From: Mesorhizobium_K sp040049215
Lineage (GTDB): Bacteria > Pseudomonadota > Alphaproteobacteria > Rhizobiales > Rhizobiaceae
Direction: 5' to 3'
Length of the DNA: 64,000 bases
Assembly (NCBI RefSeq): GCF_040049215.1
Contig: NZ_JBDZDN010000001.1
Coordinates: 1,860,001 to 1,924,000, forward strand
In this document: piece by piece, positions 1 to 8,369 of the stretch
Position numbering within the stretch: the stretch's first letter is position 1
Layout of the letters: the number at the start of each line of letters is the position of its first letter
Notes under the pieces: model-generated
Databases searched by the model: none
What the model was told of the DNA's origin: nothing
The model's input: the letters and a program-made list of their open reading frames with translations, nothing else
Translations under genes and position numbers: made by a program

Positions 1-98
1 CGGAGGATCTTGCGCGCACCTGCCACGCCCATCCGACCATGTCAGAATCGGTCAAGGAAGCGGCGCTCGCCACTTTCTTCAAGTCGATCCACATCTGA
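1..98 (+). CDS. lpdA: dihydrolipoyl dehydrogenase, 3' end only
   Basis: This is the last 31 codons of a gene that begins before the window. The reading frame starting at base 3 gives EDLARTCHAHPTMSESVKEA and ends in FFKSIHI-stop. The CHAHPT-SE-VKEAAL block is the well-known C-terminal dimer-interface signature of dihydrolipoamide dehydrogenase (E3); its histidine and following glutamate form the catalytic base pair of the partner subunit. E3 reoxidises lipoamide in the pyruvate, 2-oxoglutarate and glycine-cleavage complexes. Which complex this copy serves cannot be seen, because the upstream genes lie outside the window. Confidence 0.9.
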   Translation, partial: EDLARTCHAHPTMSESVKEAALATFFKSIHI

Positions 99-407
99 AC
101 GGGTCTTCCCGCCTTTGCGGGAATTGAAAGCTCCTGCAACGTAAGGTAGAGGTAGTGTGGCGATCCACCGGGATACGCAAGCTGCCGCACCTGCGGCAGG
201 AGGCGTGTCAGGAGGTGATCGTCCCATCAGCTTTTCTGACTATATTGCGGTGCAAACTTGATGTAAGAGTCGCCGCCCTCTCTGCATGTACCCGGCGGAG
301 CGGAATCGAATCGTTTGAACTCGGTGCGGCGCGGACCCATATCGAACATCATCGTCCGGGCTCGACCTTGCCTTGGGCGAGACCTGCGCAAGCGGATTAA
401 GTTGGCA
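99..407. other. intergenic region lpdA - RND adaptor, with weak stem-loop
   Basis: 309 bases with no convincing gene. Bases 106-123 form a short perfect hairpin (TTCCCGC, 4-base loop, GCGGGAA) just after the lpdA stop; it lacks a T tract, so it is at best a weak terminator. The rest must hold the promoter of the downstream efflux operon, but I cannot pick convincing -35/-10 elements. An open frame at 155-400 has no recognisable protein features and no ribosome binding site and was not called. Confidence 0.5.
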
Positions 408-1541
408 ATGGCTAAGTACAGGTTTCACAAGCTGGCCGCGCTGGCGGTGCTCGTCGGCGTCGGCGCCTGGGTCGCGACCGGCGAATTCTCATCCGTGGGG
501 AGCGCCCAGAACGAAGCGGCGGAGACGCCGTCCGTACCGGCCGAGCAGCCCGAGGCCGCGCTGAGGACGGTTGCCGTTGTCACGCCGCCGCGCATCATGC
601 ATGCGCGCGCGATACACGTTTCGGGCCATACCGAGGCGGAGAAGCGCGTGACGCTGGCCACCCGCGTCATGGGCGTCATCGAGAGCCTGCCGGTGAAGCA
701 GGGCCAGCGCGTCGAGCGCGGCGATCTGGTGATGCGCCTCGACGCCGAGGACAAGGAAGCGGCGATCCGGATGGCCGAGAGCGTGGTGACGCAGCGGCAG
801 GCCGAGGCCGACGCCGCTGAACGGCTGGTGGCCGGGGGCAACGCGCCGAAGCTTCAGGCCGACCAGGCCCGCGCGGCGCTCGCCACCGCCAGGTCGCAAC
901 TGGAGAATGCCAAGGCCGAGCTTGCCCAGTACGAGATATACGCGCCCTATAACGGCCTCATCGACCGGGTTCCCGTCCAGCGCGGCAGCACCATCCTGGC
1001 GGGCGCCGAGGTGGCGACGCTGATCAATCTGGACCCGCTGCTGGCCCTCGGCGAGGTGAGCGAACGCGACCTGCGCTATCTGGAACTGGGCGACACCGCC
1101 GACATCCGGCTGGTCGACGGAAAGGTCGTGAGGGGCACGCTGCGCTACATCAGCAGGGATGCTTCCTCGGCCACCCGAACCTTCCGCATCGAAGTCGCGA
1201 TCCCCAACGAGAACAAGGAACTGCCGGCCGGCATGACCGCCGAGATCACGCTGCTTACCGAGCAGACCGACTCGGTCATGCTGCCGCGTTCGGTGGTGAC
1301 GCTGGGCGCCAATGGAGATCTCGGCATCCGCGCGGTCGACAAGGACAACAAGGTCGTGTTCTTCCCGATAGACCTCGTCGACGACACGCCCAAGGGCCTG
1401 GTGCTGGCCGGAATTCCCGCAGACGCGCGCGTCATCGTCGCCGGGCAGGATCTGGTGACCGAGGGCAATGAGGTCAAGCCGGTCGAGGCCGACGCCGCCA
1501 TGATCAAGAAATTGATCGGCGAAGCCACCGACGGAACCTGA
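408..1541 (+). CDS. RND efflux periplasmic adaptor (HlyD/MFP family)
   Basis: The membrane-fusion subunit of a tripartite resistance-nodulation-division pump bridges the inner-membrane transporter and an outer-membrane channel. The chosen start gives a 377-residue protein beginning MAKYRFHKLAALAVL, an N-terminal membrane anchor/signal segment. It is followed by a lipoyl half-motif (GVIESLPVKQGQRVERGDLV, about residues 90-110), a helical hairpin rich in Ala/Glu/Gln, the second lipoyl half (YAPYNGLIDRVPVQRGSTI), and a beta-barrel domain. An in-frame start 93 bases upstream (315) would add a charged non-signal extension, so 408 is preferred, although no strong Shine-Dalgarno is visible. It lies 21 bases before the RND permease, clearly in one operon. 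Substrate is unknown. No TetR or MarR regulator and no outer-membrane factor are adjacent. Confidence 0.85.
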   Translation: MAKYRFHKLAALAVLVGVGAWVATGEFSSVGSAQNEAAETPSVPAEQPEAALRTVAVVTPPRIMHARAIHVSGHTEAEKRVTLATRVMGVIESLPVKQGQRVERGDLVMRLDAEDKEAAIRMAESVVTQRQAEADAAERLVAGGNAPKLQADQARAALATARSQLENAKAELAQYEIYAPYNGLIDRVPVQRGSTILAGAEVATLINLDPLLALGEVSERDLRYLELGDTADIRLVDGKVVRGTLRYISRDASSATRTFRIEVAIPNENKELPAGMTAEITLLTEQTDSVMLPRSVVTLGANGDLGIRAVDKDNKVVFFPIDLVDDTPKGLVLAGIPADARVIVAGQDLVTEGNEVKPVEADAAMIKKLIGEATDGT

Positions 1542-1562
1542 GCCGGAAACGACGGAACATCC

Positions 1563-4500
1563 ATGGATATCGTCAAGCTAGCGATCCGCAACGCACGTCT
1601 GACGCTTTCGGTCCTGCTGTTCCTGGTGATCGCGGGGGCGCTCGCCTATCAGTCGGTGCCCAAGGAAGCGGAACCCGACGTCGCCATCCCCATCATGTAT
1701 GTGAGCCTTGTCTATCAGGGCATCTCGCCGGAGGACGCCGAGCGGTTGCTGCTGCGCCCGGTCGAGTCGCAGTTGAAGAGCCTCAAGGGGCTCAAGGAAA
1801 TGAAGTCCAACGCCTTCCAGGGCGGCGCCAACGTGGTCGTGGAGTTCGATCCGTCGGTCGACCTCGGCGACGCGCTGATCGATACCCGCAACAAGGTGCA
1901 GGACGCCAAGCGCGACCTTCCGGACGGCGTCGAGGAGCCGACGGTCAACGAGGTCAATCTTTCCGAATTCCCTGTCGTCTTCGTGACGCTTTCGGGCGAT
2001 ATCCCCGAACGCGCGCTGACCGCGGCCGCCAAGACCCTGCGCGACCGTATCGAGGAGGTGCCGGGTGTCCTGGAGGGCGAAATCCAGGGCTCGCGCGACG
2101 AACTGGTCGAGGCGATCATCGATCCGGTGAAGCTCTCCTCCTACGGCCTGCAGCTCGACCAGCTGATTCAGGGCATCGGCGCTTCGAACAGCCTGGTCGC
2201 CGCCGGCGCGATCGAGGGCTCGGAGGGCAAGTACGCCGTCAAGGTGCCTGCGTTGATCGAAACGCCGGAGGATGTCGCCAACCTGCCGATCGTCGTCGGC
2301 GAGAATGCCGTGGTGCGGGTTCGCGACCTTGCCACGGTGCGTTCGACCTTCAAGGATGCCGAGACGATAGCCCGCATCGACGGCGAGAGCGCCATCACCA
2401 TCGCCGTCAAGAAGCGCATCGGCGCCAATGTCGTCGAGACGATCGAGGGCGCCAAGGCGGTCGCCGAGCAATTCGTTTCACAGAACAAGCAGGTCCTCCC
2501 CGACCTGAAGGTCACGTACACCCAGGACAAGTCGGTGTTCGTCAACCAGCTGCTCAACGACCTGCAGAATCATGTGATCATCGCCGTCGTCCTGGTGTTC
2601 ATCGTCATCCTGTACGCGCTGTCGGGCCGCGCCTCGATGCTGATCGGGCTGGCGATCCCGTCATCCTTCCTGATGGGCATCCTGTTGCTCGCGCTCATGG
2701 GCTACACGATCAACATGATCGTGCTGTTCTCGTTGATCCTGGCAGTCGGCATGCTGGTCGACGACGCCATCATTGTCACCGAATTCGCCGAACGCCGCAT
2801 GTCCGAAGGCATGCCCAAGGAGCAGGCTTTCGAGCTGGCCGCCAAGCGCATGGCCGGCCCGGTGATCGCCGCCACGCTGACGCGCATCGCCGCCTTCTCC
2901 CCGTTGCTGTTCTGGCCGGGCATCGTCGGCGATTTCATGAAATACCTGCCGATCACGCTGATCGTGACGCTTGCCGCGTCCATGGCCTATGCGCTGATCT
3001 TCGCGCCGTCGATCGGCGCGCTCATAGGCAAGGCGCCGCTGCACGACGAGCACGACAACCGCGACGGCGTCTACATGGCCGTCGTCAAGAAGGCCGTGCA
3101 TTATCCGATCACCGCCGTCGTGCTGACGATGTTTTTGCTCGGCGGCGGTATGTTCGCCTATGTGAAATTCGGTAACGGCGTCGAGTTCTTTCCCACGGTC
3201 GAGCCGGACTATGGCCTGCTTTACGTCCATGCTCGCGGCAATCTTTCGCTGGACGAGATGGACGCGGCGACGCGCATCGCTGAGCAGAGAATGCTTGGCT
3301 GGCCGGGCATCAAGTCGGTCCTGACCAAGGTCGGCAAGTCGCGCGGCGGAGAAGACATCCCCGAGGACGTGGTCGGCGTCATCAACTACGAGTTCATCGA
3401 CTGGCGCGAGCGTAAGTCGGCGCACCACATCCTCGACGAATTGCGCGTGGCGATGGCCGGCATTCCCGGCGTCGATGTCGAGGTGCGCGTCCCCGACGCC
3501 GGCCCGCCGACCGGCAAGGCGATCCAGGTGCAGCTGTCGGCGACCGATCCGACCGGGCTGAACGATTATGCCAGGGAAGTCGCCGCTGCGGTCGCCAAGG
3601 TCCCCGGGGTCATCGACCTGTCCGACGGACTGCCGCCGCCCGGCGTTGACTGGGCGCTTGAGGTCGACCGTTCCAAAGCGGCGCAATATGGCGTCTCGCC
3701 GACCTCGGTCGGCACCGTCGTGCAGCTTGTCACCACCGGCCTGAAGCTCACCGACTACCGCCCGGCCGGTACGGACGACGCGGTCGATATCCGTTTGCGC
3801 CTGCCCGAGGACCGCCGCACGCTCTCGGCGCTCGACGATCTGCGCATCGAGACCGCTCAGGGCTCGGTGCCGATCTCGAACTTCGTCTCGCGCAAGCCGG
3901 AAAAGACCACGGGCGTGCTCAACCGCATCGACGCCAAGCGCACCATCACCATCCAGGCCAACGTTGCGTCCGGTTTCCAGGTCGCGGAGGTTCAGGCCGC
4001 GGTGAGCAAGGTCGTCGGCGACATGGCGAAGCCCGGCGTCGACTGGAAGCTGGCCGGCTCCAACGAGGACAGCGCCGAGGCCGGCGCCTTCCTGATAAAC
4101 GCATTCGGCGCGGCGATCTTCCTGATCTTCGTCGTGCTCCTGGCGCAGTTCAACAAGTTCACCAGTGTGCTGCTCGTACTGACCTGCGTGGTCATGGCGG
4201 TGGTCGGCGCACTACTCGGCATACTGCTGACCGGGCAGACCTTCGTCATCGTCATGTCCGGCATCGGCTTCATCGCGCTAGCCGGCGTGGTGGTGAACAA
4301 CAACATCGTTCTGATCGACACCTACGACCGCCTGCGCGAAGAGGGCTGGGACAAGGAGGAGGCGGTGCTGCAGACCTGCCGCGAGCGTGCCCGCCCCGTC
4401 GTCCTTACTGCGCTATCGGCCATCCTCGGCGTGCTGCCGATCGCCTTCGGCCTCGGTCTCGAGATCTTCCACCACGAGATGACGATCAATGCGCCATCGA

Positions 4501-4733
4501 CGCAATGGTGGATCGCGCTTTCCTCGGCGATCGTGTTCGGCCTGGCGTTTGCCACCGTGCTGACGCTGGTCGTCACGCCATCGATGCTGATGATCTTCAC
4601 GCGCAGCAAGAACAGCCGCTTCTACGCATTTTTCCGGCGCCTGTTCCGCCGCGACGGCAAGCCGGCTGGCGCTGTCGCCGAAGGCAAGCCGTCCGGTGCG
4701 GCCGCGATCGCCTATCCCAAGGCTGCCGAGTAG
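1563..4733 (+). CDS. RND efflux transporter, inner-membrane permease (AcrB/HAE family)
   Basis: A 1056-residue proton-driven drug/solute antiporter, the usual length for the family. The N-terminal helix (ARLTLSVLLFLVIAGALAYQ) is followed by a large periplasmic porter domain, a TM2-TM6 block at about 330-490, a second periplasmic loop, and a second six-helix block near 840-1030. TM4 contains VGMLVDDAIIVTEFAERR, the adjacent aspartates used for proton relay in AcrB-type pumps. The DDAI form and absence of a heavy-metal (HME) signature favour organic substrates. It is translated 21 bases downstream of the adaptor gene. The C-terminal tail is Ala/Gly/Lys-rich and not conserved. No TolC-like gene follows, so the pump presumably borrows one encoded elsewhere. 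Confidence 0.9.
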   Translation: MDIVKLAIRNARLTLSVLLFLVIAGALAYQSVPKEAEPDVAIPIMYVSLVYQGISPEDAERLLLRPVESQLKSLKGLKEMKSNAFQGGANVVVEFDPSVDLGDALIDTRNKVQDAKRDLPDGVEEPTVNEVNLSEFPVVFVTLSGDIPERALTAAAKTLRDRIEEVPGVLEGEIQGSRDELVEAIIDPVKLSSYGLQLDQLIQGIGASNSLVAAGAIEGSEGKYAVKVPALIETPEDVANLPIVVGENAVVRVRDLATVRSTFKDAETIARIDGESAITIAVKKRIGANVVETIEGAKAVAEQFVSQNKQVLPDLKVTYTQDKSVFVNQLLNDLQNHVIIAVVLVFIVILYALSGRASMLIGLAIPSSFLMGILLLALMGYTINMIVLFSLILAVGMLVDDAIIVTEFAERRMSEGMPKEQAFELAAKRMAGPVIAATLTRIAAFSPLLFWPGIVGDFMKYLPITLIVTLAASMAYALIFAPSIGALIGKAPLHDEHDNRDGVYMAVVKKAVHYPITAVVLTMFLLGGGMFAYVKFGNGVEFFPTVEPDYGLLYVHARGNLSLDEMDAATRIAEQRMLGWPGIKSVLTKVGKSRGGEDIPEDVVGVINYEFIDWRERKSAHHILDELRVAMAGIPGVDVEVRVPDAGPPTGKAIQVQLSATDPTGLNDYAREVAAAVAKVPGVIDLSDGLPPPGVDWALEVDRSKAAQYGVSPTSVGTVVQLVTTGLKLTDYRPAGTDDAVDIRLRLPEDRRTLSALDDLRIETAQGSVPISNFVSRKPEKTTGVLNRIDAKRTITIQANVASGFQVAEVQAAVSKVVGDMAKPGVDWKLAGSNEDSAEAGAFLINAFGAAIFLIFVVLLAQFNKFTSVLLVLTCVVMAVVGALLGILLTGQTFVIVMSGIGFIALAGVVVNNNIVLIDTYDRLREEGWDKEEAVLQTCRERARPVVLTALSAILGVLPIAFGLGLEIFHHEMTINAPSTQWWIALSSAIVFGLAFATVLTLVVTPSMLMIFTRSKNSRFYAFFRRLFRRDGKPAGAVAEGKPSGAAAIAYPKAAE

Positions 4734-4838
4734 CAGCCCCGGTATAGGCGTTGCCACCTTACCGTCTCAGGCTTGGGAACAAGCCTAAGCCTTCGCGCAT
4801 TGTGGTGTCATTGCAACACCACCAAGCGAGGGACTGAA

Positions 4839-4997
4839 ATGACTTTGACGACCATCCTGATCATCGTCCTCATCCTGATCCTGCTCGGCGCGATCCCCGC
4901 ATGGCCGCATTCGAGGTCCTGGGGTTACGGGCCGTCCGGCATTGCCGGCGTCATCCTGGTCATCCTGCTGATCCTGGTGCTGCTGGGCCGCATCTGA
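4839..4997 (+). CDS. DUF3309-type tiny membrane protein (52 aa)
   Basis: A 52-residue hydrophobic peptide: MTLTTILIIVLILILLGAIP, a short polar WPHSRSWGYGPSG loop, then a second hydrophobic stretch ending LVLLGRI. Two membrane helices separated by a W-P-x-S-x-x-W-G-Y-x-P motif are characteristic of the DUF3309 (Lmo0937-like) family, which is widespread in Proteobacteria and of unknown function. The start is preceded by GAGGGACTGAA, a usable ribosome binding site. It ends only 10 bases from the convergent MFS gene. These peptides are often associated with envelope or general stress, but nothing in this sequence proves that. Confidence 0.75.
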   Translation: MTLTTILIIVLILILLGAIPAWPHSRSWGYGPSGIAGVILVILLILVLLGRI

Positions 4998-5007
4998 CCG
5001 ATGCCGG

Positions 5008-6195
5008 TCACTGGTCCCGAGGGCCTGCGGTAAAATCGGCGGCGCGCGTGAGCCCTGACAGCAGGAAGATCAGGCCAAGAAGTCCGGCTATCGCAATGAA
5101 GATCGGCGCAAAGCCGGTCTTCTCGCCGACAAAACCTATGACCGACGGCGCGGCCAATATGCCGGAATAGCCCATCGTGGTGACGACGCTGACCCCGGCG
5201 CCGGCGTGCACGCCCGGCTGGTTGCCCGCCGCCGAGAAGAGGATAGGCACCATGTTGGCGATGCCGAGGCCACAGACGGCGAACGCCCCGATCGCCAGCC
5301 ACGGCCAGGGCGCGATGGCGGCCGACAGGCCGGCGACGAGCATGCCCGCCGCCGAGACGATGCACGACATGCGGAAGGTCGCGACGGCGCCCAACCGGTT
5401 GCGGACGCCGTCGCCAACGAACCGCATCAGCGCCATCGCGCCGGCGAAGGCGCCGAAGGCGAAGCCCGCCGTCGCGATGTCGCTGCCGAGTTCCTGGCGG
5501 AGATAGAGCGCGCCCCAGTCGAGCACGGCACCCTCGGAATTCATGCATAGAAGAGCCATGATGCCGATCACGTAGACGGTCGGATTTCGCGGCAGCGAGA
5601 ACGTCCTGTGCTCCTGCGCCACCGGTAGGTCGGCGACGAGATGGCGCAGCGCCGCCGCCGCGATCGCGATCGCCACGATCGAGACGATGGCCGCGTGCGC
5701 GACATGGCCGTAGTTCTGGATGACGATGCCGCCCGCGCCGCCGCCGACGAAGCCGCCGAGACTCCAGAAGCCGTGCGATGACGACATGATGGCGCGGCCG
5801 AGCTTGCGCTCGGCCGTCACTGCATTGGCGTTCATGGAGACGTCGCAAGCGCCGATGGCGCCGCCGAACAGGTACATAGCGACCGCCGCGGTTGCGACGG
5901 TGGGCGCCAGCGCGACGAGCAGCAGCCCGAAGCAGCAGGAGATGGCGAAGAGCGTCGTTACCCTCTTCGAGCCATGTTTCGGGATCAGGTGGCCGGCCCA
6001 GACCATGGCGCTGACCGCGCCGGCCCCGAACAGCAGGATCAACAGGCCGAGTGTGGATTCCGTGATGTCGAGCCTGGTCAGGAAGACCGGGATCTGCGGC
6101 GCCCAGCTGCCGGTGACGAAGCCGTTGACGAAGAAGATCGCGGCGACCGCCCAGCGGCCGCGTAGGGCCACGGCGAGAGGATTGTCGGCATCCAT
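5008..6195 (-). CDS. MFS transporter (YbjJ-like)
   Basis: A 395-residue protein with about 12 predicted hydrophobic helices, from AAIFFVNGFVTGSWAPQIP near the N terminus to GLLGLIFLLSGLTRAADF near the C terminus. The loop-2 region (GHLIPKHGSKRVTT) corresponds to the MFS GxxxDRxGRR signature in degenerate form. Overall pattern matches the YbjJ/fucose-permease-like branch of the major facilitator superfamily. It is monocistronic, convergent with the DUF3309 gene and divergent from the protease-nuclease gene. Substrate and direction of transport cannot be inferred from sequence. Confidence 0.8.
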   Translation of the reverse strand: MDADNPLAVALRGRWAVAAIFFVNGFVTGSWAPQIPVFLTRLDITESTLGLLILLFGAGAVSAMVWAGHLIPKHGSKRVTTLFAISCCFGLLLVALAPTVATAAVAMYLFGGAIGACDVSMNANAVTAERKLGRAIMSSSHGFWSLGGFVGGGAGGIVIQNYGHVAHAAIVSIVAIAIAAAALRHLVADLPVAQEHRTFSLPRNPTVYVIGIMALLCMNSEGAVLDWGALYLRQELGSDIATAGFAFGAFAGAMALMRFVGDGVRNRLGAVATFRMSCIVSAAGMLVAGLSAAIAPWPWLAIGAFAVCGLGIANMVPILFSAAGNQPGVHAGAGVSVVTTMGYSGILAAPSVIGFVGEKTGFAPIFIAIAGLLGLIFLLSGLTRAADFTAGPRDQ

Positions 6196-6367
6196 TGGGC
6201 GGCTCCGTTCGCGACTCGCATGGCAGGCTTCACAGGGCTTTGCGTCAATCGCCTCGACGCCGCAAGTGTTGAGCCAGCTTGACTGTGACGCGCCGTTGCG
6301 GGACGCTGTACCTCAACGGCAAGTTGAACACGCGTCGCATGCACCAAGGTTCCTCGGAGCTGTTGCC

Positions 6368-8329
6368 ATGTCCACCGACCGATCCCTCTATCCCGACCTC
6401 GTGCTTTCCTTCGACCGCAATCTCGAACGGGCGTTGAACCGGGAAAAGCCGGCGAAGGGCAAACGCCGACAGCCGCCCGCGCGGCCGATTCCCGTTGTGC
6501 GCAAGTCGCTGATGGAACCGCTTTCCAAGGACCCGCGCGGCTGGGAGCGCCTTGTCGGCGAGAGCAATCTGGTCTCGATCAATTTTCTCGACCGTGGCCG
6601 CCGGGCGGCCGACGCGGTCTGCATGATCCGCGTGCCGGCGCCCGAGATCAGCTGGCGCGGCACCGGGTTCCTGGTGGCGCAGCGGCTCCTGATGACCAAT
6701 CACCATGTGCTGGGGACGCTCGCGGAGGCATCGCAGGCGGAAGCGGAATTCGGCTACGAGATCGATGTGGACGGCGTCGCGAGACACCCCGTCAAGTTCA
6801 ACCTCGCACCGCACGAGATATTTTTCACCGATCCGGAACTGGACGTCACCCTCGTTTCCGTCAACCGCTATTCCGACGCGGACGTTCCGCTCGACCGCTA
6901 CGGGCGGCTGCCGCTCATTCCGCTGTCGGGCAAGGCCATGGATGGCGAAGATGTTTCCATCATCCAGCATCCGCGCGGCGAGACCAAGCAGATCGCCATC
7001 CGCGCCAGCCAGGTCATCGATCTGCGTTGCAGGGAACAGCCGGGCATCGACGACGACTACCTCGAAAAGTTCATTCACTATTCGACGGACACGCAGCCAG
7101 GCTCCTCCGGCGCTCCGGTCTTCAGCGACAACTGGCAGGTGATCGCCATCCACCACAAGGCGATCCCCGACTGGTCGAAGATGCCGAAAGGTTTCAAGGC
7201 TCAAGATCCGCGCACCGGTGTCGGCGAAGGCGACATCGAGTGGCTCGCCAATGAGGGCGTGCGCGTCAGCGCCATCTACCGGAAGCTCGAGCGCTCGCGC
7301 TTTTCCGACGCGAACGCCGCCGCTGCTCTGGCTCGGCTGGAAGAGGCGATCGGCCTGCAGCCGTTGATCCGGCCGCAATTCAGCCGTACCTCGGCCGCCG
7401 AGTTCGAGGCCGACCGCAAGCCACTGAAGCAGGTCGTCTGGGACAAGCTCGCCGGCAAGCTGGGCTACCGGGCCGACTTTCTCGCGGGCCGTGCCCTGTC
7501 GCTCGAGGATATTCTCGCGGGCAGCGAGGACAAGGTGGCTCCGCTCAAGGACGGGTCCCTCTTGCTTCATTACCTGCATTTCTCGACGGCCATCGACCGG
7601 GAGCGCAAGTTTCCCTTGCTGACCGCGGTCAACATCCGCGGCGACAGCCTGTTTCACCCGGGCGACAGGGGTCCATGGCGCCGCGATATCCGCATCGACG
7701 ACGAGTTCCAGCCGAACGAGGAGTTCTACGGGCGTGACAAGGGTACCGTGCCGGTCGATTTCGATCGCGGCCATCTGGTGCGGCGCTTCGATCCCTGTTG
7801 GGGCGAGGACAGGGACGAGGCGATCATCGCCAACGACCACACGTTCCACTACACCAACACCGCGCCGCAGGTTAACGGCTACAACGCCAACGACTGGGGC
7901 AACCTGGAAGACTATGTGCTGAGCCAGACACAGATCAAGGAAAAGCGGGTAACAGTCTTTACCGGTCCGATCTTCCGCTCCGACGACCCGCTGTTCACGG
8001 TCCGCAAGACCGAAGCAACGTACCGGATCCCGATCTCGTTCTGGAAAATCGCGGTGATCGAGCGGTCGCCCACGGAGATCGCCGCGGTCGGGTTCATGAA
8101 CGGCCAGCTCAAATACGTTTCGGCGCTCTACGAGGCTCAGGTCTTCGGCGGGCTCAGGCCCTATACGCTGGAAGAGCTGAAGGAGCAGAACATCCAGGTT
8201 CCCATCGCGACCATCGAGGAGGAAACCGGGCTCAATTTCGCCGCCCTGCGCGACGCCGACACGCTCGGCGCGCTCGAGGCGACGAAGCGCGTGCGCTTCA
8301 TCCGCAAGGCGTCCGACATTCTGTTCTGA
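6368..8329 (+). CDS. trypsin-like serine protease fused to DNA/RNA non-specific endonuclease
   Basis: A 653-residue two-enzyme fusion. Residues about 85-300 are a chymotrypsin-fold peptidase with catalytic His in LLMTNHHVLGT (112/113), Asp159 in DPELDVTLVSV and the nucleophile in TQPGSSGAPVF (Ser247). Residues about 395-620 are a beta-beta-alpha-metal nuclease of the NUC/EndoG type, with DFDRGHL (His469 the general base) and the downstream NGYNANDWGNLE metal-binding Asn element. There is no signal peptide or membrane helix; the basic N terminus (KPAKGKRRQPPARP) is non-hydrophobic, so the protein is probably cytoplasmic or delivered by other means. ATG at 6368 is chosen over an open frame extending to 5720 because the extension overlaps the divergent MFS gene and lacks domain content. 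Its role is unknown; a conflict or defence effector is inference from architecture. Confidence 0.85.
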   Translation: MSTDRSLYPDLVLSFDRNLERALNREKPAKGKRRQPPARPIPVVRKSLMEPLSKDPRGWERLVGESNLVSINFLDRGRRAADAVCMIRVPAPEISWRGTGFLVAQRLLMTNHHVLGTLAEASQAEAEFGYEIDVDGVARHPVKFNLAPHEIFFTDPELDVTLVSVNRYSDADVPLDRYGRLPLIPLSGKAMDGEDVSIIQHPRGETKQIAIRASQVIDLRCREQPGIDDDYLEKFIHYSTDTQPGSSGAPVFSDNWQVIAIHHKAIPDWSKMPKGFKAQDPRTGVGEGDIEWLANEGVRVSAIYRKLERSRFSDANAAAALARLEEAIGLQPLIRPQFSRTSAAEFEADRKPLKQVVWDKLAGKLGYRADFLAGRALSLEDILAGSEDKVAPLKDGSLLLHYLHFSTAIDRERKFPLLTAVNIRGDSLFHPGDRGPWRRDIRIDDEFQPNEEFYGRDKGTVPVDFDRGHLVRRFDPCWGEDRDEAIIANDHTFHYTNTAPQVNGYNANDWGNLEDYVLSQTQIKEKRVTVFTGPIFRSDDPLFTVRKTEATYRIPISFWKIAVIERSPTEIAAVGFMNGQLKYVSALYEAQVFGGLRPYTLEELKEQNIQVPIATIEEETGLNFAALRDADTLGALEATKRVRFIRKASDILF

Positions 8330-8369
8330 GCTGCCGGAGCGATACCCCGCCAGGGAAGCCCCGCGCGAC

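Noticed and set aside
155..400. 81-codon frame upstream of the efflux adaptor
   Set aside because: No recognisable features or ribosome binding site, and it overlaps the likely promoter.
5720..6367. N-terminal extension of the protease-nuclease gene
   Set aside because: The open frame continues upstream but is antisense to the MFS gene, has no ribosome binding site and adds low-complexity sequence.
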